A DNA stretch of 46,559 nucleotides from an uncultured Prevotellaceae bacterium. Its GTDB lineage: Bacteria > Bacteroidota > Bacteroidia > Bacteroidales > Bacteroidaceae. Shown one piece after another: positions 40,148 to 46,559 of this stretch; position 1 is the stretch's first letter, and each line of letters begins with the position of its first letter. The notes beneath the pieces are model-generated. The model saw only the letters and a list, made by a program, of their open reading frames with translations, was not told the origin of the DNA and did no database searches. The stretch lies in assembly GCA_902776545.1 (NCBI GenBank), contig CACYQO010000037.1, positions 1 through 46,559 of the forward strand, written 5' to 3'. The position numbers and the translations under genes are program-made.

Positions 40148-41998
40148 TTAAGTTTTTGTATTTACGTTGTTTACATTTTTCACTTCCAATGGCAGCCCGA
40201 GTGTGAAACTCGAGCCCGCTTCCGACGTATAGTCCAGCCTAAGGATGCCCCCTAAGCGCTCTGCCGTCTCATGACAGTACGCCAGTCCGAGACCAAGGCC
40301 TTGTTTAAACTCATCGACCTTCACGAAACGCTCGAAGATGGTGCTGACTTTGTCCTCGGGGATGCCACAGCCCGTATCCTCGACGGTGAACCACATCGTC
40401 TCTCCGTCGTTGCGCAGGGTCACCCTGATAAATCCTTTCTCCGTACACATCACCGCATTTTCCAGAATGTTGCCCAGCATCTGTAGCAGGCTGTCGCTGT
40501 TCGTGCATAGTATAGTGCCTTTGCCGGCAGTATGGTCTTCCAGCTCCACTTTGATATGTTTTGCATCCACAGGCGGCATCTCCTGCAAGGCTTTTTGACA
40601 GATGTCGAGGGCATCCGTCTCCTCCACCTCCTTCAGCAAGTCCTTGGTGTTCTCGTTGGCCAGAGTGAGCATTTTGTTCACCAGCGATGTAATCTGCCTG
40701 GTACTCGTGCTGATGGTCTCGGCTATCTGTTGGCGCTCTTCGGGGCGGAAATGATTCTCCTCATCGGTGAGCACCTGCGAAAAGCCGTTGATAATGTTCA
40801 GCGGTGTGCGTATCTCATGACTCACGCTACGGATGAACTCCGTCTTCATCTCGTCGGCGGCCATCACCCGTCGATTGGCCTCCCGCAACTCTGCATTCTT
40901 CGCCAGCAGTCTCTTTCTCGAGCGGTGACGTATCATGATGTTCCGGGCCATGAGGATGATGACAAGAATGGTCAGTGCGACGGCGACGGCCAGCACGATA
41001 TTCATCAGCCGGGCCATCTCCTGCTGGTGCTTTATCATCTGAATGTCATGCTCCATCTGACTGATGTTCTCTGCCATCATCTTACCCTTGATCGAGTCAT
41101 TCTTCAGCAACAGCTGTCGCTGTGTCGAGAAAGCCTTCTCCAACTCTCCGGCATAGTGATAGATGTCGCACTTGATCAAGTAGCGGTCCTTCATGCTCTT
41201 GATAGCATCGGCGGCCTTCAGAGCCTCCTCAGTCCGACCGTCGAGCGCCAGATGGTAAATGTCGGAATAGCTCATGAATTTACCTAAATAGCCGCTCGGT
41301 ATCTCTTGGCGAAGCGCCTCTGACTGCTCGTACCAATAGCGGGACTTCTCATAGTCCCCCTTCTTGAAATAGACAATCGACTTGAAGTCGTAAGAACCGG
41401 CCATCTTCTGTTGATAGGTCGCCGACTGCTTGTGTCCGTTCTGCGCCTCGATGCCCTCGTCGATCCATTCCAGTGACTGATTCTGGTCAGAATTCAATGT
41501 CAGGTGAGCCAATGCCAGATAGAGAGAAAGCACGATCGACTCCTCATAGCGCGTACCTTTTACAAGGGATATGGCCTCTTTCAGTTCACTGATGGCACCC
41601 GATACGTTGCCGCAGACGTTATACACCTGCCCCAGCATCATCGGCCCCATGTATTGCTCTTCCTTGCCACCCATCCCGTTTTTCAAGTCATCTTTCAGCA
41701 TGACGGCGATATGATAGGCATCGCAGATATTCATCCTGTCCAGATTATAAGCCACACCACACATCCAAGCACTGTAATGTCCCTCGAAATCCTTCTCCGC
41801 GTCAACATGTTTCAGAAATGTCCTGATAGCCTCATACACACGCTCGGCATCCTGACCAGTGGCAGACTCCCACATCGCCGACTGCAACCGCCGGTGCTCA
41901 GCCGTATCCTTGCACTGCGGTGTCTGTGCAGACAAAGATAAGCCCACCACGACAGCGGCAGTACACATCAGGGTTCTGAGCCAATGGTTGATCATCAT
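40148..41998 (-). CDS. TPR sensor histidine kinase
   Basis: A 616-residue sensor kinase with signal peptide (MMINHWLRTLMCTAAVVVGLSLSA), a periplasmic helical region with TPR-like repeats (about residues 30-320), one membrane helix (about 335-355), and a kinase core: SHEIRTPLNIINGFSQVL with His394, and an ATPase domain with NILENAVM, VEDTGCGIPEDK and GLGLGLAYC. Kinases of this layout are common in Bacteroidales. I start at 41998 since the promoter at 42025 lies inside the longer frame. It heads an operon with the XylE-like porter and a receiver. Confidence 0.85.
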   Translation of the reverse strand: MMINHWLRTLMCTAAVVVGLSLSAQTPQCKDTAEHRRLQSAMWESATGQDAERVYEAIRTFLKHVDAEKDFEGHYSAWMCGVAYNLDRMNICDAYHIAVMLKDDLKNGMGGKEEQYMGPMMLGQVYNVCGNVSGAISELKEAISLVKGTRYEESIVLSLYLALAHLTLNSDQNQSLEWIDEGIEAQNGHKQSATYQQKMAGSYDFKSIVYFKKGDYEKSRYWYEQSEALRQEIPSGYLGKFMSYSDIYHLALDGRTEEALKAADAIKSMKDRYLIKCDIYHYAGELEKAFSTQRQLLLKNDSIKGKMMAENISQMEHDIQMIKHQQEMARLMNIVLAVAVALTILVIILMARNIMIRHRSRKRLLAKNAELREANRRVMAADEMKTEFIRSVSHEIRTPLNIINGFSQVLTDEENHFRPEERQQIAETISTSTRQITSLVNKMLTLANENTKDLLKEVEETDALDICQKALQEMPPVDAKHIKVELEDHTAGKGTILCTNSDSLLQMLGNILENAVMCTEKGFIRVTLRNDGETMWFTVEDTGCGIPEDKVSTIFERFVKVDEFKQGLGLGLAYCHETAERLGGILRLDYTSEAGSSFTLGLPLEVKNVNNVNTKT

Positions 41999-42024
41999 AT
42001 GCTCGGGTTTTAGGAATAATGCTG

Positions 42025-42032
42025 CAAAAATA
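42025..42032 (-). promoter_or_regulatory. -7 promoter of the kinase-porter-receiver operon
   Basis: The minus strand reads TATTTTTG followed by CAGC, 27 bp before the start at 41998. Confidence 0.65.
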
Positions 42033-42116
42033 GGCAATTTCCCTGAAACTACCAAACTTTTTTCCATGAATACGTTAAAAAAATGAAGAATATTTCATTA
42101 TATCGCATATTTTATG

Positions 42117-42124
42117 TAATTTTG
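42117..42124 (+). promoter_or_regulatory. -7 promoter element of the GH51 gene
   Basis: TAATTTTG followed by TGCC, 40 bp before the ATG at 42164. It excludes the longer frame beginning at 42083. Confidence 0.6.
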
Positions 42125-42163
42125 TGCCGCATAAGTCGATTCACAAACTACTATATAGACAAA

Positions 42164-44179
42164 ATGAGAAAACTGACAACACTCTTCCTGTTCGCAGTCA
42201 GCCTCACGGCGACGGCACAGACGCACGTCATGGACGTGAACACCAACAAACTTGGGGCACCCGTACAGCCCACGATGTACGGTATCTTCTTCGAGGATAT
42301 CAACTATGCTGCCGACGGCGGACTCTATGCCGAGATGGTGAAGAACCGCTCGTTCGAGTTCCCCCAGCGCCTCATGGGCTGGCGCGCCTTCGGCAACTTC
42401 GACGTGGAGGACGACGGTCCCTTCGAGCGCAATCCCCACTATGTACGCCTGAAGTACTCCGGCCACAGCGACAAGTTCACCGGCTTGGAGAACGAAGGCT
42501 TCTTCGGCATCGGCGTCATGAAGGAAGCCACCTACCGCTTCTCCCTCTGGGCCCGTTGTCCTGAGGGTGGCAAGAGCACCCTCGAGGTAAGCTTCGTCGA
42601 CAATGCCACGATGGGTGAAGACCAGCGCTTCGCCACCGTCAACGTCGAGATCAGCGGCAAGGAGTGGAAGAAGTACACTGCCACGCTGACGTCGCCCCGC
42701 ACCGACCCGAAGGCTGCCCTCCGCATCTTCCTCATGGGCGAGAAGGCCACGACCGACGTGGAGCACATCTCCCTCTTCCCCACCAACACGTGGAAAGGCC
42801 GTGAGAACGGCATGCGTCGCGACCTGGCTCAGGCTCTCTGCGACATGCACCCCGGCGTGTTCCGATTCCCCGGTGGCTGCATCGTCGAGGGTACCGATCT
42901 CGAGTCGCGCTACCAGTGGAAGAACAGCGTGGGTCCCGTGGAGAACCGTCCCCTGAACGAGAACCGCTGGCACTACACCTTCGGACACCGTTTCTATCCC
43001 GACTACTTCCAGTCTTACGGTCTCGGTTTCTTCGAGTTCTTCCAGCTCTGCGAGGACTTCGGTTCCGAGCCCCTGCCCGTCATCTCGTGCGGACTGGCCT
43101 GCCAGTTCCAGAACCCAGATCCCACGAAGCCCGGTGTCCACGTGGCTGTAGATGATCTCGACAGCTATATCCAGGATGCCCTCGACCTCGTGGAGTTCGC
43201 CAACGGTCCCGTGAACAGCAAGTGGGGCAAGGTACGTGCCGACATGGGCCATCCCGAACCCTTCAATCTGAAGTTCCTCGGCGTGGGTAACGAGCAGTGG
43301 GACTACGACGAGGCTCACGGCAACTACGGTCCCGTGTTCACCGAACGCCTGAAGAAATTCTCCGACGCCATCCGCGCCAAATATCCTAATCTGAAGCTCA
43401 TCGGCACCACAGGCCCCAACTCCGAAGGCTGGGACTTCGACCTGTTGCAACCCCGCATGAAGCAGCTGAAGGTGGATCTCTACGACGAGCACTACTACCG
43501 CAACGAGGAGTGGTTCCTCTCCCACGGTCTGCGCTACGACTCATACGACCGCAAGGGTCCCCGTGTATTTGCCGGCGAATATGCCTGCCACGGTGCCAAC
43601 GGCAAGAAGTGGAACCATTTCGAGACCTCTCTCTACGAAGCAGCCCACATGACGGGCATCGAGCGCAACGCCGACATCGTCCACATGGCCACCTATGCTC
43701 CCCTCTTCGCCCACGTCGAGGGCTGGCAGTGGCGTCCCGATGCCATCTGGTATGACAATCTCCGCTCGTTCAAGTCCGTCAGCTACTACGTCCAGCAGCT
43801 CTTCGCCATGAACAAAGGCACGAACGTGCTCTCGCTCACCATGCAGAAGCAGCCCGTAGCCGGACAGCCTGGTCAGGACGGACTCTTCGCCTCCAGCGTC
43901 TATGACAGCCAGACGGGCGAGGTCATCGTGAAGGTGGTCAACACCAGCGATGCCCCCCAGCCCATCACGCTGAACCTCCTGGGTGTCAACGGCGCCACCG
44001 AGGCACAGGTCATCACCCTCCACAGCGACAATATGGACGGTGAGAACACCCTCGACCGCCCCGACCTGATCATCCCTGTCTCTGGCTCGATCGCCGTCAC
44101 TCCGGGCAAGAAATCCTCTACCCTCACCGACGAACTCGGTCCGAAGACCTTCTGCATCTACAAGGTCAAGAAACAGTAA
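42164..44179 (+). CDS. GH51 alpha-L-arabinofuranosidase
   Basis: A 671-residue secreted enzyme with signal peptide MRKLTTLFLFAVSLTATAQ. It releases terminal arabinofuranosyl residues from arabinoxylan or arabinan. The N-terminal part (TMYGIFFEDINYAADGGLYAEMVKNRSFEF) leads into a carbohydrate-binding-like beta region (about residues 90-200); the barrel carries the acid/base Glu377 in GVGNEQWD and the nucleophile Glu472 in FAGEYAC. A C-terminal beta domain ends in KTFCIYKVKK. It stands divergently from the kinase-porter operon and ends at a terminator. Confidence 0.92.
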   Translation: MRKLTTLFLFAVSLTATAQTHVMDVNTNKLGAPVQPTMYGIFFEDINYAADGGLYAEMVKNRSFEFPQRLMGWRAFGNFDVEDDGPFERNPHYVRLKYSGHSDKFTGLENEGFFGIGVMKEATYRFSLWARCPEGGKSTLEVSFVDNATMGEDQRFATVNVEISGKEWKKYTATLTSPRTDPKAALRIFLMGEKATTDVEHISLFPTNTWKGRENGMRRDLAQALCDMHPGVFRFPGGCIVEGTDLESRYQWKNSVGPVENRPLNENRWHYTFGHRFYPDYFQSYGLGFFEFFQLCEDFGSEPLPVISCGLACQFQNPDPTKPGVHVAVDDLDSYIQDALDLVEFANGPVNSKWGKVRADMGHPEPFNLKFLGVGNEQWDYDEAHGNYGPVFTERLKKFSDAIRAKYPNLKLIGTTGPNSEGWDFDLLQPRMKQLKVDLYDEHYYRNEEWFLSHGLRYDSYDRKGPRVFAGEYACHGANGKKWNHFETSLYEAAHMTGIERNADIVHMATYAPLFAHVEGWQWRPDAIWYDNLRSFKSVSYYVQQLFAMNKGTNVLSLTMQKQPVAGQPGQDGLFASSVYDSQTGEVIVKVVNTSDAPQPITLNLLGVNGATEAQVITLHSDNMDGENTLDRPDLIIPVSGSIAVTPGKKSSTLTDELGPKTFCIYKVKKQ

Positions 44180-44224
44180 AAACACCACGAATTACACTAA
44201 TTTCTCTAATTTGTAATCCGATAA

Positions 44225-44262
44225 GAAAGCAGCGGAGCCAGTCGGCCCCGCTGTTTCTTTTC
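44225..44262 (+). terminator. Terminator of the GH51 gene
   Basis: A stem GAAA-CAGCGG-GCC / GGC-CCGCTG-TTTC with small bulges and a 4-nt loop, followed by T-rich sequence, 45 bp after the stop. Confidence 0.65.
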
Positions 44263-44313
44263 ATTTCAGTCATCTCGCTCCCTCTCGAAGTAAACATTAT
44301 TTACCAACACCTC

Positions 44314-44337
44314 GGGCAGCCTTGAGCTGCCCTTTTT
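44314..44337 (+). terminator. Second hairpin terminator
   Basis: A perfect 7-bp stem GGGCAGC / GCTGCCC with loop CTTGA and five T directly after. No gene ends immediately before it, so it may back up the GH51 terminator or end a small RNA. Confidence 0.65.
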
Positions 44338-44352
44338 CGATCTTTTTAGCGT

Positions 44353-44435
44353 CTCTGACTTTACTTAGTCTAAACTCCGACTTTACTTACCTTAAACCTC
44401 GACTTTACAGGCACTAAACTTCGAGTTTACTGAGG
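44353..44435 (+). repeat. Tandem repeat of about 22 bp, 3.7 copies
   Basis: Units start with CTCTGACTTTAC, CTCCGACTTTAC, CTCGACTTTAC and TTCGAGTTTAC and end in TAAA. Spacing is 22-23 bp, about two helix turns, so protein binding on one DNA face is conceivable. Confidence 0.65.
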
Positions 44436-44516
44436 GGTCTTTTTCGGGCACTTTATATACACATCCATATGTAAACAAATTTTCACAGAACCGAAATCAG
44501 GAAAAGACACCATTTT

Positions 44517-44655
44517 CTTACAACCTTACAACCTTACACGACCTACTATTTTTATCGGTTTGTTAAATTAATAATAATATATATTATAATATATATTATT
44601 TAAACTATTATTTTCCATTTTACCCTACCCTATGTAAGGATGTAAGGTTGTAAGG
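44517..44655. repeat. Inverted CTTACAACC arrays flanking AT-rich DNA
   Basis: Left arm 44517-44538 has CTTACAAC units; right arm 44633-44655 has their complement (GTAAGGTT/GTAAGGAT). The enclosed 94 bp are very AT-rich with TATATAAT runs. It lies between the GH51 terminators and the stop of the TPR gene. Confidence 0.7.
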
Positions 44656-44700
44656 TTTTGATGCCACTTCCTTTAAGTAGTTTAAGACTTTTCACCCTCG

Positions 44701-46266
44701 TCACCTCTCCCGTCCTTTGATCCTTGAGCGGAGGGTGCGGAGGGAGGCGGGCTTGACGTCGAGGATTTGGGCGATAGTATTGTCGTCGTAGCTCAGGTCG
44801 TCCTGAAGGATGAGGAAGACATATTGTGAGGGCGTGAGTGAACTGTAGGTGCGTTCCCACTCCTGCCAGCGCTTGGGGCGCAACTGGGCGAAATAGTCTA
44901 TCAGACACTGTCTTTCCTCTGCCGTCATGTCACTGACGGAATCCATTTCCTGCAGTTTCACGAAGCACCGCGTGCCCACAAGCAATTTGTTGGAGATACG
45001 CTGGCGGTTGGCCTCTATCTGCTTGTTCAACTCAGCGATGGTCTGTTCATTAGCCTCGCCGCTCTGTTGCAGCCGTTCTATCTCTGCCTGCTTCTCTGTA
45101 ATCCGTCTGGCATGCTCATCAAGTCGAAATCTCAGGCTCCTAACTCTACGCCAATACCAACAAATACCCATCGTCAGTACAAACAGGAAAGATAAAAAGG
45201 CGATTCCAGCTTTCATCATCTGCCGACGTGACCTCTCTTCCCAGCGTGCTTCATCAAACTTCTTTTGCCAGTCGGCAATCTCCAGACTATGATTGGCTTT
45301 CATAACTGAGTCGGTAAACACATCCTTTTGCCGTTTCATGTCCAAAGCCGCATTCATATCGCCAATCTTTTCATAGAGCTTGGATAGTACCTCCATCGAA
45401 TGGTTGCGCACCAAAGGATCTTTTTCTGATAAGCTTTTCTTCACACTCTCTAAAGCCTCCTCATAATGCCCTTGTGCTTCCAAGAGCCTGGCCTCAACAA
45501 TATACCCCTTAAAACTGCTGGCTGCTTTATCATTCTTCCATTTCTCCAGATACTTCCTGGCATTTTCATCATCCCCCTGTTCCTGATACATCGCCGCAAT
45601 ATTGTGATAGATGTCAGCCCGCAAGATGCTGTCGGCCAAGTCGATATAGTCCATGCTCCTGAAAATGCAGGCATAAGCGCTGTCACTCTGATCCATATAC
45701 GCATAAGCCGACGCACACATCTGGAGACCTCGTAACGTCATGAGGCTGTCATTCAATTTGAGACTGCTCAACAGAAACTTCTGCGAGTATTCCAGAATAA
45801 GCGGATGGGTAAAACAATTATAATTGGCAAAGGCCAGATTCTCATACACCATATTCTTCAGCAGTTCGTCATCCGCATCCTCAGCAATCGTCTCGGCAAT
45901 CTTATAATCCTTGATGCCGTCAAACGTCCTGTCAAGTAAATGCCTTCTGATGCCAGCCCTGTAATAGTAAGCCCTGCCCCGATGCCAGGCGTCGCCATGT
46001 TTGTCGTAGTAGTCCACACACGTCGTAATGAGCGAATCGCCGTCGGCCTGGTGCAGCACGATATAATCAGTCATGATCTTCAGCAGTCGGTATTCCATTC
46101 TGTCTGCCTCGGAGAGTGATGCCGTGTCCACCTTACTGATTATTACACGTGCAGAGTCCGGACGCTGATGGACGATGTCTGCCGCCTCCTTCAACAAAGG
46201 ATGACGCACCTCACTGCACCCTGCTACCATAGCGATAACCACCAGTATCCAAGCAATCTTCTTCAT
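44701..46266 (-). CDS. TPR lipoprotein regulator with C-terminal helix-turn-helix
   Basis: A 521-residue predicted lipoprotein (MKKIAWILVVIAMVAGC, Cys17) with TPR-like helical repeats (about residues 20-335), one membrane helix (about 355-375), a coiled coil (ARRITEKQAEIERLQQSGEANEQTIAELNKQIE) and a C-terminal region SLTPSQYVFLILQDDLSYDDNTIAQILDVKPASLRTLRSRIKGR resembling a LuxR-like helix-turn-helix. Such membrane-anchored TPR/HTH proteins are frequent in Bacteroidales; ligand and targets are unknown. Start chosen at 46266, 20 bp after a -7 box. Confidence 0.78.
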   Translation of the reverse strand: MKKIAWILVVIAMVAGCSEVRHPLLKEAADIVHQRPDSARVIISKVDTASLSEADRMEYRLLKIMTDYIVLHQADGDSLITTCVDYYDKHGDAWHRGRAYYYRAGIRRHLLDRTFDGIKDYKIAETIAEDADDELLKNMVYENLAFANYNCFTHPLILEYSQKFLLSSLKLNDSLMTLRGLQMCASAYAYMDQSDSAYACIFRSMDYIDLADSILRADIYHNIAAMYQEQGDDENARKYLEKWKNDKAASSFKGYIVEARLLEAQGHYEEALESVKKSLSEKDPLVRNHSMEVLSKLYEKIGDMNAALDMKRQKDVFTDSVMKANHSLEIADWQKKFDEARWEERSRRQMMKAGIAFLSFLFVLTMGICWYWRRVRSLRFRLDEHARRITEKQAEIERLQQSGEANEQTIAELNKQIEANRQRISNKLLVGTRCFVKLQEMDSVSDMTAEERQCLIDYFAQLRPKRWQEWERTYSSLTPSQYVFLILQDDLSYDDNTIAQILDVKPASLRTLRSRIKGRER

Positions 46267-46286
46267 GCTCAATTCGTTTTTGCATG

Positions 46287-46294
46287 CAAAGGTA
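46287..46294 (-). promoter_or_regulatory. -7 promoter element of the TPR regulator
   Basis: The minus strand reads TACCTTTG followed by CATG, 21 bp before the ATG at 46266. Confidence 0.65.
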
Positions 46295-46388
46295 AGCATT
46301 ATCTTTGAGACAAAACCGACCGATTGGTATTTTTAAAGATTAATTCAAAGTTTTTAAGCATAATGATGCATATATGAAATAAATAATG

Positions 46389-46396
46389 TATCTTTG
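46389..46396 (+). promoter_or_regulatory. -7 promoter element of the TetR gene
   Basis: TATCTTTG followed by CAGG, 23 bp before the ATG at 46419. Confidence 0.6.
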
Positions 46397-46418
46397 CAGG
46401 CAGATTGCGAGAGAGATT

Positions 46419-46559
46419 ATGAGAAAGAGCCATAAAGAGGAACTGTTTAGTGCTGCGTTCCGCCTGTTCATCCTTCACGGATATGACGGGGTCAGCTTTA
46501 GCGACATAGAGAAGGCCACGGGTATGAGCCGGGGAGCCATCTTCCACTATGTCGATACC
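46419..46559 (+). CDS. TetR/AcrR family regulator, partial
   Basis: The first 47 codons of a gene cut by the right window edge. The sequence MRKSHKEELFSAAFRLFILH then GYDGVSFSDIEKATGMSRGAIFHYV is a TetR-type N-terminal helix-turn-helix (ARLFxxxGYxxxSxxDIxxxxGxSxGxxYxHF pattern). It is too short to be found as a complete frame. Divergent from the TPR regulator, with its own promoter. Confidence 0.85.
   Translation, partial: MRKSHKEELFSAAFRLFILHGYDGVSFSDIEKATGMSRGAIFHYVDT

Larger units (their letters stand above)
44180..44700. other. Gene-free, repeat-rich interval of about 520 bp
   Basis: It contains the GH51 terminator, a second hairpin with T run, a 22-bp tandem repeat, and a large inverted repeat around very AT-rich DNA. 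I see no credible protein frame. Separate entries give the parts. Confidence 0.7.

Noticed and set aside
42098-43525. 475-codon minus-strand frame
   Set aside because: Antisense to the GH51 enzyme, whose catalytic motifs and signal peptide are unmistakable.

Overview
The window looks like a Bacteroidales chromosome, most likely Prevotella or a close relative. The evidence is a repeated TAnnTTTG -7 promoter element upstream of most transcription units, few Shine-Dalgarno sequences, a type-B L31, a hybrid two-component regulator with an AraC output domain, TPR-type lipoprotein regulators, a GH51 arabinofuranosidase and a cobalamin-type MetH reactivation domain encoded as a separate gene. Species assignment is inference.

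Layout. 1-11.5 kb (+): a compact surface-polysaccharide locus: Wza-like export lipoprotein, glycosyltransferase, Wzz-like chain-length protein, Wzy-like polymerase, Wzx-like flippase, a second glycosyltransferase, a DegT-type aminotransferase, a fused phosphoglycosyl transferase/sugar-nucleotide dehydratase and a second small phosphoglycosyl transferase. 11.5-13.5 kb (-): a Wzi-type outer-membrane protein and a small lipoprotein. 13.7-18 kb: a Gly/Ser/His-rich secreted protein, histidine phosphatase, HdeD-like membrane protein, uridine kinase, a damaged L31 gene and glutathione peroxidase. 18.2-25.6 kb: a short hybrid regulator, a TrpB-like gene with a damaged 5' end, a two-domain esterase, butyrate kinase and Hsp20. 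25.7-36.2 kb: mfd, a lipid-type operon (polyprenol glycosyltransferase, PlsC, phosphoesterase), MetH activation protein, dihydroorotase, a DUF4369 lipoprotein, a small membrane protein and an FtsB/DivIC-like protein. 36.4-46.5 kb: dnaX, a kinase / XylE-type sugar porter / receiver operon divergent from GH51, a TPR regulator, and the first 47 codons of a TetR gene running off the right edge.

The most unusual signal is a dispersed family of short repeats with a 7-bp period. Different heptamers (GGAAGGA, GGAAAGA, GAGGTGA, GTGAAAA, TATAGTT, ACAAAGT and others) form arrays between genes, at gene ends and, strikingly, inside conserved genes. Five heptad insertions in four genes (three in two-armed form) and two further G/C-rich palindromic repeats lie in frame within wzx, mfd, the phosphoesterase, the MetH activation gene and dihydroorotase, adding about 10 to 40 residues each without breaking the reading frame. 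mfd alone carries four insertions. Several heptad elements have inverted arms and share inner-boundary sequences, so they look like related copies of an element that tolerates or targets coding sequence, comparable in style to Rickettsia palindromic elements and to cyanobacterial heptanucleotide repeats.

Two conserved genes (rpmE2 and the TrpB-like gene) appear to have lost about 35-45 bp each with a frameshift; for L31 the remaining frame runs through its own terminator. Whether these are biology or assembly error cannot be decided from the sequence alone. No rRNA, tRNA, CRISPR array or insertion-sequence transposase was seen.
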